Assembly (NCBI GenBank): GCA_034675505.1
Contig: JAUCDD010000018.1
Span: forward strand, 310,001-374,000
Origin: Melaminivora sp034675505
Lineage (GTDB): Bacteria > Pseudomonadota > Gammaproteobacteria > Burkholderiales > Burkholderiaceae_C
Reading direction: 5' to 3'
Length of the DNA: 64,000 nucleotides
In this document: positions 35,880-43,321 of the stretch, piece after piece
Numbering within the stretch: position 1 is the first letter of the stretch
Layout of the letters: the number at the start of each line of letters is the position of its first letter
Program-made: the position numbers and the translations under genes
The notes under the pieces: generated by a model
Databases searched by the model: none
What the model was told of the DNA's origin: nothing
What the model saw: only the letters and a program-made list of their open reading frames with translations

Positions 35880-36911
35880 ATGACCCTACCCGACATCCCC
35901 GCTCTCGCCGACCCGGCCCTGGCCGCACGCCTGCAGGCGCTCATCGACAACAAGACCAAGCCGCTGGGCTCGCTCGGCCGGTTGGAGCAGCTGGCGCTGC
36001 GCATCGGCTTGGTCCTGGGCAGCGAGGCGCCGGTTTTGCACGCGCCGCAGATGCTGGTCTGCGCGGCCGACCACGGCCTGGCGGCGCGCGGCGTGTCGGC
36101 CTTTCCGAGCGACGTGACCTGGCAGATGGTGCACAACTTCGTCACCGGCGGCGCGGCGGTGAGCGTGCTGGCGCGCCAGCACGGCCTGGGCCTGACTGTG
36201 GTGGACTGCGGCGTGCGCCATGACTTCGCGCCCTATCCCGGCCTGGTGGTGCGCAAGATCGCCCCCGGCACGCAGGACGCCAGCCGCGGCCCGGCCATGA
36301 CGGCCGCGCAGTGCCAGGCGGCCATCGCCAACGGCCGCGAGGTGGTGCGCCTGCTGCCCGGCAACGCGCTGCTGCTGGGCGAGATGGGCATCGGCAACAC
36401 CTCGGCCGCGGCACTTCTGCTGGCCCGCCTGACGGACGCCGACGTGGCGGATTGCGCCGGCCCCGGCACCGGGCTGGACGCAGACGGCCTGGCGCGCAAG
36501 GTCGCCGTCCTGCGCGAGGCACTGGCGGCCAATGCGGACGCCCGTTCGCCCCTGGACGCGCTGGCCGCCCTGGGCGGCTTCGAGATCGCCACGCTGGTCG
36601 GCGCCGTGCTGCAGGCCGCGCACGAGCGGCGCGTGATCGTGGTCGATGGCTTCATCACCAGCGCGGCCGTGCTGGTGGCAGCGCGCCTGGCGCCCGCCGT
36701 GCTGGAGCGCTGCGTGTTCGCCCACCGTTCGCATGAGCCGGGGCATGCGCACATGCTGGCGGCTTTGGGCGCTGATCCGCTGCTGGACTTGAACCTGCGC
36801 CTGGGTGAAGGCTCGGGCGCGGCGCTGGCGTGGCCGCTGCTGGTATCGGCTTGCGCCATATTGCGGGAAATGGCGAGCTTTGAAACGGCTGGCGTGTCCA
36901 ACAGCCTTTGA
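35880..36911 (+). CDS. cobT: Nicotinate-nucleotide--dimethylbenzimidazole phosphoribosyltransferase CobT
   Basis: 343-residue enzyme that activates the lower-ligand base as alpha-ribazole phosphate. NKTKPLGSLGRLEQLALRIG, CAADHGLAARGVSAFPSDVT, LLGEMGIGNTSAAALL and the C-terminal RSHEPGHAHMLAALG with the conserved Glu region are all present. It is the last cobalamin gene here: cobS and the phosphatase gene that often follow cobT are missing, and an integron starts 22 bp downstream. Confidence 0.93.
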   Translation: MTLPDIPALADPALAARLQALIDNKTKPLGSLGRLEQLALRIGLVLGSEAPVLHAPQMLVCAADHGLAARGVSAFPSDVTWQMVHNFVTGGAAVSVLARQHGLGLTVVDCGVRHDFAPYPGLVVRKIAPGTQDASRGPAMTAAQCQAAIANGREVVRLLPGNALLLGEMGIGNTSAAALLLARLTDADVADCAGPGTGLDADGLARKVAVLREALAANADARSPLDALAALGGFEIATLVGAVLQAAHERRVIVVDGFITSAAVLVAARLAPAVLERCVFAHRSHEPGHAHMLAALGADPLLDLNLRLGEGSGAALAWPLLVSACAILREMASFETAGVSNSL

Positions 36912-36933
36912 TTTTTCTGCCAGGGGCCCGGCG

Positions 36934-37938
36934 CTAAAGCGCATCGAGCGGGCTCAAAATGCCCCGGCCGCCCTTGTTCATCACATGCGTGTAAATCATC
37001 GTGGTGTTCACGTCCGCATGGCCCAAAAGCTCCTGCACCGTGCGGATGTCATAACCCGCCCGCAGCAAATGCGTGGCAAATGAATGGCGCAGCACATGCG
37101 GCGAAACGGGCTTGGCAATCTGCGCGAGTCTCGCCGCCTCGCGCACCGCGCGCTGCACTGATTCTGGAAATATATGGTGGCGCCGCTCAAGCTGCTCACC
37201 CGTTCGCGCGTCCGGCCGGGGATCAATCGAGCGAACCGGCGACGGAAACACCCATTGCCACGCCCATGCGCGATCGGCATTGGCGTATTTCACGGCCAGC
37301 GCGTGCGGCAAATGCACCTGGCCGAAACCGGCAGCCAAATCCTTTTCATGCAACTCGCGCGTCTTGTGCGATTGCGCCTGCAGGGGCGCGATCAAATTCT
37401 CCGGCAGCACCGTGATGCGATCCTTGCCGCCCTTGCCCTCGCGCACGACGATCTCGCGCCGCGCAAACTCCACATCCTTCACGCGCAGGCGAAGCCCCTC
37501 CAGCAGACGCATGCCGGTACCGTACAGCAGATTGGCAATCAGCCCCGTCGTGCCGTCCATGTGCTGCAGCAGCGCGCGCACTTCCATCTGTGTCAATACG
37601 ACTGGCAGCCGGCGCCGACGCTTGGCCTGCACCACGTCGTCGAGCCAAGGCAAGTCCACGCCCAAGAGCTGCTTGTACAGATAAAGCAGCGCGGCCTTGG
37701 CCTGGTTCTGCGTGGACGCGGAAACCTGCCTGTCAACAGCCATGTGCGTCAAGAACGTCGCAACTTCCGCTGCACCCATGTCTTGCGGATGCCGTTTGTT
37801 GTGATACAAGATGAAACGTCGCGACTAGTCGACGTAGGCTTGCTCAGTGCGGATGCTGTAGTGGCGGGTGCGCAGATGATCGCGCAGTCGGTCGAGCAGC
37901 TTGGGCTGCTGACGAGCCGCCGCTGGATCGGAGGGCAC
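36934..37938 (-). pseudogene. intI: Integron integrase IntI with an in-frame amber codon
   Basis: Tyrosine recombinase of the IntI family. The catalytic domain is intact: TGMRLLEGLRL (first Arg), HVLRHSFATHLL (His-x2-Arg), LLGHADVNTTMIYTHV (His and nucleophile Tyr). RAWAWQWVFPSPVRS and RRHHIFPESVQRAVREA are the extra segment specific to integron integrases. Reading upstream in the same frame gives LLDRLRDHLRTRHYSIRTEQ and AYVD, then TAG at 37827-37825, then SRRFILYHNKRHP. Relatives carry Trp at the TAG. From a GTG at 37938 the gene would encode 334 residues, the normal size, so a nonsense change cuts the N-terminal DNA-binding domain. A weak TTG at 37809 could restart translation. Confidence 0.88.
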
Positions 37939-37967
37939 TGCGCGCAGAGGTCGTTCATCCGAGAAAT

Positions 37968-37983
37968 TTTAGGTTTGCCTAAA
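37968..37983. promoter_or_regulatory. Inverted repeat upstream of intI
   Basis: TTTAGG-TTTG-CCTAAA lies 30 bp upstream of the intI GTG in an A+T-rich patch. It could be an operator for intI or the decayed core of an attC or attI half (GCCTAAAC). It does not match the LexA consensus that often controls intI. Confidence 0.4.
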
Positions 37984-38035
37984 CGGGGCGATGGGGAGGG
38001 TTAACGTGGGGGTGTCCACAGCAGCGCCGCATTGG

Positions 38036-38080
38036 CAGACTTGCGGCTTCGTCGGGCAGGTCACCCAATCTTAGTTAGGC
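38036..38080 (+). other. attI: attI-like insertion site
   Basis: The boundary core GTTAGGC sits at 38074-38080, preceded by GGGCAGGTCACCCAATCTTA, about 140 bp from the intI start. There is no inverse core or attC-type stem on the left side, as expected for attI. Sequence to the right has attC sites at regular intervals. The left limit of attI is an estimate. Confidence 0.7.
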
Positions 38081-38088
38081 CTCTCAAC

Positions 38089-38613
38089 ATGCGCGATTTG
38101 AAGCTGCCGGCACTCTATCGAGGATACCCGCTATTAACAATCGAAGAGGACTTCGATGAAGCGAGAGAAATTCGACGGACGTCAGGGCGTATCATTTCTG
38201 CGACTTCGGCGATAGACCAAGTGATTGCAGAGATCATTGCCGACACTATCTTTCGAGAAGTAAAAGAACATAGAGAACTCGTGTTCGGTTCAGTTCTTGG
38301 TGCAGACTGGTGCTCGTTGGCAGCCAAACGAAAGCTTTTGAAAATTGCGATCGAAAACTTCAATCTTCTCGACGGATCTCAGAAAAACGTGCTGGAATCA
38401 AACCTTATGAAGGTCACCCAGTACCGAAATGCTTTCGCGCATGGAACACTGGCACACACTGGCGAAGCTCAGGAACTCCATTACTTCGAAGGTACTCCTC
38501 GTACGGCCAGGCTAGACGACGCCTACTTTGAAACACTTGAGAAAATATTCCTCAACACATGGGAAATGCTAAATGGCATCCAGAAAAAACTCAAAACCAA
38601 AGCTTTTATATAG
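38089..38613 (+). CDS. Integron cassette 1: HEPN-type hypothetical protein
   Basis: 174 residues, beginning 9 bp after the attI core, with base composition much lower in GC than the host genes. The protein is mostly helical, and near the C-terminus QYRNAFAHGTL carries R-x4-H, the RNase motif of HEPN domains, which occur in RNA-cleaving toxins and antiphage proteins. The ORF could extend upstream to 38032, but that would cross the recombination point, so ATG 38089 (MRDLKLPALYRGYPLL) is chosen. As first cassette it is the most recent arrival and the most likely to be expressed. Confidence 0.72.
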   Translation: MRDLKLPALYRGYPLLTIEEDFDEAREIRRTSGRIISATSAIDQVIAEIIADTIFREVKEHRELVFGSVLGADWCSLAAKRKLLKIAIENFNLLDGSQKNVLESNLMKVTQYRNAFAHGTLAHTGEAQELHYFEGTPRTARLDDAYFETLEKIFLNTWEMLNGIQKKLKTKAFI

Positions 38614-38642
38614 CAAGCACAACGCCGTGTCTTCACACCGTG

Positions 38643-38712
38643 GCCTAACCGATTGTTCAACAGGACGTCTGCCAGCTACGCTGGCAGCCGGCTGTTAACG
38701 CGGGCGTTAGGC
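38643..38712 (+). other. attC: attC site 1
   Basis: 70 bp from the inverse core GCCTAAC (38643-38649) to the core GTTAGGC (38706-38712), with imperfect symmetry inside (GTCTGCCAGCTACGCTGGCAG forms the hairpin tip). Cleavage is expected after G38706. The right end CGCGGGCGTTAGGC is shared with attC 2. Confidence 0.9.
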
Positions 38713-38720
38713 CTCTCATC

Positions 38721-39251
38721 GTGAGCATTACATTTCGCCACTCTGCGGGCTTTGGCAAGAGGATTGAGTATTGGATCGTCGGCCTCATGCTAAAGCAAGG
38801 CTTGGACGTCTATCTTCCATTGGTTGATGATGATGCAATCGATGCGGTCATCAAGCGACCTGACGGTAGCTTCGTGGAAGTTCAAATAAAAGCTAGGTCC
38901 AGTTTCGTCAAGCTAGGCGATGGCGCTTTGTTCGCAGCCATCACCCACGAGCTTCGATCCAACTACTGGTTTGTCTTTTATTCCGAGCGTCTTAATGCCA
39001 TTTGGGTGATGTCCTCTGAAGAGTTCATCGCAGAGGCTGCTCAGAACAAAAATGGCATCAATGTCGGGAAGAGAAACCTTTGGTTCAACGGAACGAAGCT
39101 CAACAAAGCGTCCGGGCAAAGAGAAGAGTACATGAAGGAGCGGTACCAGAAGTACGTCTGCCATGACTTTTCTCGGCTGCTGGCACCAGCAAGCGACCTA
39201 ACTGGTTGTTCAACCGGACCACAAGCTGCTTCGCAGGTTGCGGCCGGTTAG
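38721..39251 (+). CDS. Integron cassette 2: PD-(D/E)XK-like hypothetical protein
   Basis: 176 residues from a GTG start at 38721. GKRIEYWIVGLMLKQGLDVYLPLVDDDAIDAVIKRPDG then FVEVQIKARS shows an Asp followed by E-x-Q-x-K on adjacent strands, as in restriction-endonuclease-fold proteins (DUF4365-like). The next part (NYWFVFYSERLNAIWVMSSEEF) is beta-rich. The last 18 codons run through the attC site, which is common in cassettes. A nuclease role is inferred from the motif pattern. Confidence 0.68.
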   Translation: MSITFRHSAGFGKRIEYWIVGLMLKQGLDVYLPLVDDDAIDAVIKRPDGSFVEVQIKARSSFVKLGDGALFAAITHELRSNYWFVFYSERLNAIWVMSSEEFIAEAAQNKNGINVGKRNLWFNGTKLNKASGQREEYMKERYQKYVCHDFSRLLAPASDLTGCSTGPQAASQVAAG

Positions 39252-39265
39252 CGCGGGCGTTAGGC
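39196..39265 (+). other. attC: attC site 2
   Basis: 70 bp from ACCTAAC (39196-39202) to GTTAGGC (39259-39265), with internal ACAAGCTGCTTCGCAGGTTG symmetry. Nearly the same flanks as attC 1, so these two cassettes came from related sources. Confidence 0.9.
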
Positions 39266-39268
39266 CTT

Positions 39269-39655
39269 ATGAGAAAGCAGTACCATTTCCGAAATAGCGA
39301 ACAAGGACTTCTGGCTTGGGATGTTGACAGTCTTATTCACCTCACAGCGGATCTGAAGGCTATTAAGCTCCCACTAGATAAGATAATTGAGCTGGATGAG
39401 CCCTACTGGTATGAATCCGAAGTCGATATTCCAACATGCAAATCCATCGCGGGCCACGTTCGTCTGATTCAATCTACCGACTTAGCCTACCCAATAATCG
39501 TCTGCCCAGAGGGAAGAGTTATGGATGGTATGCACAGAGTGGTAAAAGCCTTTTTGGAAGACCGTCCGTTTGTGCTTGCATATCGCCTGTCGGATTTGCC
39601 GGAGCCTGACTACGTAGGGGTGGATCCAGATGACCTGCCTTACGACGATGCCTAA
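39269..39655 (+). CDS. Integron cassette 3: ParB/sulfiredoxin-like hypothetical protein
   Basis: 128 residues, starting 4 bp after the core site. IIVCPEGRVMDGMHRVVKAFLEDR resembles the GxVxDGxHRxxA nucleotide-binding loop of ParB/sulfiredoxin-fold proteins, which use CTP or ATP. The rest lacks a helix-turn-helix, so it is not a partition protein. The acidic tail DLPEPDYVGVDPDDLPYDDA is notable. Only 13 bp of upstream room means translation depends on cassette position. Confidence 0.65.
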   Translation: MRKQYHFRNSEQGLLAWDVDSLIHLTADLKAIKLPLDKIIELDEPYWYESEVDIPTCKSIAGHVRLIQSTDLAYPIIVCPEGRVMDGMHRVVKAFLEDRPFVLAYRLSDLPEPDYVGVDPDDLPYDDA

Positions 39656-39708
39656 CAATTCATCACAGCCGATCGCCTGCGGCGGCGGCTGAATTCAGGA
39701 CGTTAAGG
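39650..39708 (+). other. attC: attC site 3
   Basis: 59 bp from GCCTAAC (39650-39656) to GTTAAGG (39702-39708). The inner part GCCGATCGCCTGCGGCGGCGGC is a GC-rich stem, and TGAATTCAGGAC precedes the core. The core deviates from GTTRRRY at its last base. Confidence 0.82.
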
Positions 39709-39717
39709 TGAGAAATT

Positions 39718-40107
39718 ATGGAATTGACCCAATATGAAGGGCTGCGTGCCTACGCCAAGATGATGAACACCCTGAGCATCGCTCCGCTTGAGCCGTTGCT
39801 TGCGGACAACTTCACCTATGAATCACAAACTGTGTTCTCCGCATTGGAATCGAAGCAAGCCTTCTTGGACTACATCCGGCTAAAACTCAAAACAATTCAA
39901 AAAACTGGGGCCACCGTGTTTGCCGAGTTGGGCACGGTTTCCGCTTATGGAAAGCATCAACCGTGTGTCGTACTCGCCCAGAACACTCAAGACCATCTAG
40001 TTGGGCTCATCTTGGCCCGTGTCTCTGGGAATAAACTGATACGCCTAGATTTATGTATTGTTCCGCCGCCTCAATCCGCAGAGCGCAGCGGAGAATACCC
40101 GGTATAA
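39718..40107 (+). CDS. Integron cassette 4: NTF2-like hypothetical protein
   Basis: 129 residues. YAKMMNTLSIAPLEPLLADNFTYESQTVFSALESKQAFLDYI has the helix-plus-bent-strand pattern of small NTF2/SnoaL-type proteins, with strands VFAELGTVS and CVVLAQNTQDHLVGLILAR. No catalytic residues can be named. Spacing of 10 bp from the core site. Confidence 0.6.
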   Translation: MELTQYEGLRAYAKMMNTLSIAPLEPLLADNFTYESQTVFSALESKQAFLDYIRLKLKTIQKTGATVFAELGTVSAYGKHQPCVVLAQNTQDHLVGLILARVSGNKLIRLDLCIVPPPQSAERSGEYPV

Positions 40108-40108
40108 G

Positions 40109-40168
40109 TCTTAACGATTAATTCAAGCCAATGCTGCTTCTCGGCACGACTTAATTCAGGTGTTAATT
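40109..40168 (+). other. attC: attC site 4
   Basis: About 60 bp from TCTTAAC (40109-40115) to GTTAATT (40162-40168). Both cores differ by one or two bases from consensus, and ATTCAAGCC/GGC..TTAATTCAGG gives the inner symmetry. Confidence 0.6.
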
Positions 40169-40187
40169 TTTAAAGGAGGGAATATTC

Positions 40188-40544
40188 ATGGATCAAGCGG
40201 TGATGAAGAACGTAGATGAGAAATTTTGCTCAGACTGCGGTTCAGTTATAAAGATCAAAGCGGAAATTTGCCCCAAGTGTGGTGTACGCCAAATGACCGC
40301 ACCTAGCAGCATTGACCTTGCTGCCACAGCCCCGAACGGCAAAAGTAAGCTTGCAGCTGCTTTGTTTGCCTTATTTTTAGGCGGAATCGGAATACATAAA
40401 TTCTACCTCGGGCAAGTGGGCTGGGGAATTGCATATTTACTATTCTGCTGGACATTTATTCCGGCCATAGTGGCGTTCGTTGAAGCCATTCTATTGTTTG
40501 TAATGAGCAACGAAAAATTCAATCAAAAATTCGGGCAAGTCTAA
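40188..40544 (+). CDS. Integron cassette 5: zinc-ribbon TM2-domain membrane protein
   Basis: 118 residues. A strong AGGAGGG site at 40174-40180 precedes ATG 40188. FCSDCGSVIKIKAEICPKCG is a four-Cys zinc ribbon. The TM2 domain follows (FALFLGGIGIHKFYLGQVGWGIAYLLF and VEAILLFVMSNEKFNQKFG), two membrane helices with the GxxGxHxFYLG signature. Such proteins are of unknown function and frequently found near defence or envelope genes. Confidence 0.8.
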   Translation: MDQAVMKNVDEKFCSDCGSVIKIKAEICPKCGVRQMTAPSSIDLAATAPNGKSKLAAALFALFLGGIGIHKFYLGQVGWGIAYLLFCWTFIPAIVAFVEAILLFVMSNEKFNQKFGQV

Positions 40545-40598
40545 AAATTCGCCGCAGCCGGCCGCCTGCGGTGGCGGCTGAACTCAGGGCAATTTAAT
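40539..40598 (+). other. attC: attC site 5 (degenerate right core)
   Basis: GTCTAAA at 40539, then GCCGCAGCCGGCCGCCTGCGG and TGGCGGCTGAACTCAGGGC, nearly the same as attC 6. The right core reads ATTTAAT instead of GTTRRRY, so recombination here may be lost. Confidence 0.65.
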
Positions 40599-40623
40599 AA
40601 TTTTCAAACATCACGGAGAAACA

Positions 40624-41022
40624 ATGAAAGCTCATAAGGTATTTTTTGCATTATTTATCGCTGGATCTATGAGTGGCTGCGCCACATGGTCGACGAGTAG
40701 TATAGATAACAAAGATGTGAGCACTCAGGAAAGTAGCCAAAGTGCCATTTCCAAGAAACTCCCATCACAAATTTATTTAACAGATAAAGACGTAGTCGAC
40801 CGTCCGTACAAATCACTCGGAGATATTACTGCTACGGTTAATAAAACTACAATTTTCCACCCAAATCCAACACGCGAAATGGTGAACGAAAAGTTGCAAA
40901 AAGAAGCATCAGAATTGGGTGCTGATGCAGTAATTTTAATTCGCTACGGTGACGGCGGCATTTCTCTTATGAGTTGGGGTAGCTTGGAAGGCAAAGGGCG
41001 TGCAATCAAGTACATTAGGTAA
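40624..41022 (+). CDS. Integron cassette 6, first ORF: small lipoprotein
   Basis: 132 residues. Signal peptide FFALFIAGSMSGC ends in a lipobox whose Cys is residue 20. The mature part has a linker rich in S and Q, then KEASELGADAVILIRYGD, which resembles the YbjQ/DUF4156-type 'GADAVI' fold of small lipoproteins. CACGGAGAAACA gives a GGAG site upstream. Exported role unknown. Confidence 0.72.
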   Translation: MKAHKVFFALFIAGSMSGCATWSTSSIDNKDVSTQESSQSAISKKLPSQIYLTDKDVVDRPYKSLGDITATVNKTTIFHPNPTREMVNEKLQKEASELGADAVILIRYGDGGISLMSWGSLEGKGRAIKYIR

Positions 41023-41671
41023 TTTTTCTGCACTATGTGTCTTGATATTCCTGGCGGGGTGTGCGACATCCGCGCCAGAAATGCCACGACAGACCCAGCG
41101 AGTGGATGAAGTTGGATATTTGGCCCCGTCATCCAAATCAACGAGTGGAGCAGAAAAAACAGTAATATTGCACGTTAAAAAGCCCGCATTAATCACGAAG
41201 CCTACATGGGATAAACTTAGTGATGCAGAGAAGGCTTCCATCGCCGCAGATTACGAAATAAATATATTATCACCGGATTCATTTGGGATAATAACTGACG
41301 TTCAAGGCGCAGACCAATCAACTCCTGGCTCGAACGCAGGGGCTGCTCTCGGTAGCGCAGCCGCAAGTGCCGCATACATCGATAGAGGCTTGAGGGGTAA
41401 CAGCTATTCAGCAGGCGGCGCTTTGGCCATCGGCCTTCTTGGAGCGATAATTGGATCAACTATGGATTCAGGTCCAGCTTCAAAATTTCAATTCAGATAC
41501 ACAGTAAAGCTTGGAGATGGGGAAATTCAATATTTTGATGAAATCAAATCTACAAGCTTTCGTCATTCAGTTGGCGTCTGTATCTTGGTCCCATCCCTAG
41601 ACTTAATTAGCCAAAAAGTCTGCAACCAAACCATAGAAAGCATCAGGGAAAAATATATAGCCGTCCAGTAA
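41000..41671 (+). CDS. Integron cassette 6, second ORF: lipoprotein with glycine-zipper segment
   Basis: 223 residues from a GTG at 41000, overlapping the previous ORF by 23 bp in another frame. NFSALCVLIFLAGC is a signal peptide with lipobox LAGC. GSNAGAALGSAAASAAYIDRG and GALAIGLLGAIIGSTMDSG form a glycine-rich hydrophobic stretch like membrane-inserting glycine-zipper proteins. No attC lies between the two ORFs, so they move as one cassette and may act together in the envelope. Confidence 0.7.
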   Translation: MQSSTLGNFSALCVLIFLAGCATSAPEMPRQTQRVDEVGYLAPSSKSTSGAEKTVILHVKKPALITKPTWDKLSDAEKASIAADYEINILSPDSFGIITDVQGADQSTPGSNAGAALGSAAASAAYIDRGLRGNSYSAGGALAIGLLGAIIGSTMDSGPASKFQFRYTVKLGDGEIQYFDEIKSTSFRHSVGVCILVPSLDLISQKVCNQTIESIREKYIAVQ

Positions 41672-41683
41672 CCAACTGACCAT

Positions 41684-41742
41684 TTCTAACTATTCGCCGC
41701 AGCCGGCCGCCTACGGAGGCGGCTGAACTCAGGGTGTTAAAT
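41684..41742 (+). other. attC: attC site 6
   Basis: 59 bp from TTCTAAC (41684-41690) to GTTAAAT (41736-41742), the latter matching GTTRRRY. The centre GCCGCAGCCGGCCGCCTACGG is almost the same as in attC 5. Confidence 0.85.
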
Positions 41743-41753
41743 CCCTCTCCATC

Positions 41754-42332
41754 ATGTTTGTGGACCCTTGGCTCACCCGTTGGCTTCCCCTCGCCCGTGA
41801 GCGCGCAGGCGGCGGCATCGTTCTTGAAATCGGATGCGGCCATGGTGATGACACAGCTACGCTTTCGGCAGCTGGAGCGAGAGTCCTGGCCTTCGACCTC
41901 TCAAGACTGGCGGTGGGCATCACCAAAGCCCGTGTTCCCGGTGCGACAGTGAAGCGCAGGGACCTTCGCGAGCCGCTTCCAGAGCAGGCGACTGAGCTGG
42001 GTGTTGTGGTTGCAAGTCTCTCATTGCACTATTTTTCATGGGCTGAGACTCAATCTCTCGTTCAGCGCATTCGTTCGGCACTTCGCCCTGATGGCATCCT
42101 TCTCTGCCGCCTTAACTCCACTGAGGATCACAACTTCGGAGCAAGCGGAGGCCCGGAAATTGAACCGAATTTCTTCTTGGTCAATGGGGAGCCCAAGCGT
42201 TTCTTTGATAGACCTTCCATCGAGGCACTGTTTGCAGCGGGCTGGAATACGCTCTCACTGGAGCACTTCACCACTAACAAGTATGTCAAGACGAAGGCGC
42301 TGTGGGAGGTTATCCTTGAGCGCCGAAATTAA
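41754..42332 (+). CDS. Integron cassette 7: SAM-dependent methyltransferase
   Basis: 192 residues of the class I Rossmann methyltransferase fold. GIVLEIGCGHGDDTATL is motif I, VLAFDLSRLAVGITKA motif II, VVVASLSLHYFSWAETQSLV the post-motif with acidic and aromatic residues, and LRPDGILLCRLNS motif VI. Tellurite/thiopurine methyltransferase-like proteins have similar order, but the substrate cannot be read from sequence. GC content is closer to the host than that of cassettes 1-6. Confidence 0.8.
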   Translation: MFVDPWLTRWLPLARERAGGGIVLEIGCGHGDDTATLSAAGARVLAFDLSRLAVGITKARVPGATVKRRDLREPLPEQATELGVVVASLSLHYFSWAETQSLVQRIRSALRPDGILLCRLNSTEDHNFGASGGPEIEPNFFLVNGEPKRFFDRPSIEALFAAGWNTLSLEHFTTNKYVKTKALWEVILERRN

Positions 42333-42393
42333 ATTGGGTTCAAATCACAATTTCCTTGATGGTACTGTACCGTCAGCTATCACTCCATAGCTG

Positions 42394-42452
42394 GCTCTAA
42401 AATTTCGCTCCGACCGACGCATTGCATGCGTCGCTGACCACAGGCATTAGGC
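42394..42452 (+). other. attC: attC site 7 (degenerate cores)
   Basis: 59 bp from GCTCTAA (42394-42400) to ATTAGGC (42446-42452), with CGACGCATTGCATGCGTCG as a strong inner hairpin. The right core starts with A instead of G, which would block normal cleavage. Confidence 0.7.
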
Positions 42453-42516
42453 ATCAACATCGAAAAAAACCTGACATCCAAAAAAATTTTATTGACTCCA
42501 GAAAGAGAATCAAGAA

Positions 42517-42813
42517 ATGCTGTTCGCGGTATTGTTCACCGACAAGCCAGGTCACGGTCAGCTTCGCGCAGAGCATCTCCAGACGCATATCGCATGGATC
42601 GATCAGAACAAGGAGGCAATACTTGTCGCTGGCTCCTTGCGCGCGCAACCCGAGGACGTTCCGCAGGGAGGTCTTTGGGTTGTCGAGGCAAGCTCCAAAG
42701 CCGCGATTCTTGACTTGATGCAGAGTGACCCCTTTTTTATCTGTGGCCTTCGCCAGAGCATCGATATTTTGCATTGGAGCAAGGCACTCCCTGACCATAA
42801 GGCGCTTGTCTGA
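42517..42813 (+). CDS. Integron cassette 8: YciI-family protein
   Basis: 98 residues. MLFAVLFTDKPGHGQLR, REEHLQTHIAWID-like EHLQTHIAWIDQN, SLRAQPEDVPQGGLWVVEASSKA and DLMQSDPFF match YciI small alpha-beta barrels, with the conserved His-Asp pair (H and D in HxxW-ID and SDPF). Function of YciI proteins is unsettled; some are dehydrochlorinase-like. Confidence 0.8.
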   Translation: MLFAVLFTDKPGHGQLRAEHLQTHIAWIDQNKEAILVAGSLRAQPEDVPQGGLWVVEASSKAAILDLMQSDPFFICGLRQSIDILHWSKALPDHKALV

Positions 42814-42814
42814 C

Positions 42815-42875
42815 GCTTAACCTCTTCAGTCAACCCGACGTCCCTACGGCACGCCGGCTAGTTCCAACGTTAGGT
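42815..42875 (+). other. attC: attC site 8
   Basis: 61 bp from GCTTAAC (42815-42821) to GTTAGGT (42869-42875), both fitting RYYYAAC and GTTRRRY. Inner symmetry GTCAACCCGACG / CGCCGGCTAGTTCC. Confidence 0.88.
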
Positions 42876-42890
42876 TTCAGGAGATAAATT

Positions 42891-43250
42891 ATGCCCGCAC
42901 ACGAGAAGATCAATTACGTCGAGTACCCTGCGCGGGACTTGGGCTCTACCAAGCGCTTTTTTCAACAAGCATTCGGGTGGGTGTTTGATGACTACGGTCC
43001 TGACTACGTCGCTTTCACGGGTCAAGGGCTGGATGGCGGTTTCTTTAGGTCCGAGTTGGTTGCACGTACCGATGAGGGCAGTGCGTTACTCGTCTTCTAC
43101 AGCAAGCATCTCGAAGAAACGCTTGCAAAGGTCGTGGCTGCCGGCGGCGAGGTGGTCAAGCCAATATTTTCCTTTCCGGGCGGCCGTAGGTTCCACTTCA
43201 CCGAGCCCAGCGGTAATGAGTTCGCTGTGTGGTCAGAGCCTGAGGCCTGA
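42891..43250 (+). CDS. Integron cassette 9: VOC-family (glyoxalase-like) protein
   Basis: 119 residues. INYVEYPARDLGSTKRFFQQAFGW is the VOC opening with a metal-ligand position, FHFTEPSGNEFAVWSE the closing one with the conserved Glu. AGGAGA precedes ATG 42891. Members of this family include glyoxalases, dioxygenases and resistance proteins such as those against bleomycin or fosfomycin; the missing His at the usual first ligand argues against a glyoxalase. Confidence 0.82.
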   Translation: MPAHEKINYVEYPARDLGSTKRFFQQAFGWVFDDYGPDYVAFTGQGLDGGFFRSELVARTDEGSALLVFYSKHLEETLAKVVAAGGEVVKPIFSFPGGRRFHFTEPSGNEFAVWSEPEA

Positions 43251-43308
43251 CAGTTCGTCCCACCGGGCGTGCGCCTGCAGCTCGCGCCGGTTGATTCAAG
43301 CGTTAGGC
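43245..43308 (+). other. attC: attC site 9
   Basis: 64 bp from GCCTGAC (43245-43251) to GTTAGGC (43302-43308). GGGCGTGCGCCTGCAGCTCG gives the inner stem and GGTTGATTCAAGC precedes the core. The site overlaps the end of the VOC gene. Confidence 0.85.
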
Positions 43309-43321
43309 ACTAATTTCATTC

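Noticed and set aside
38000..38006. GTTAACG as an additional integron core upstream of attI
   Set aside because: It does not fit GTTRRRY at its end and lacks a paired inverse core at the right distance; GTTAGGC at 38074 is a much better boundary.
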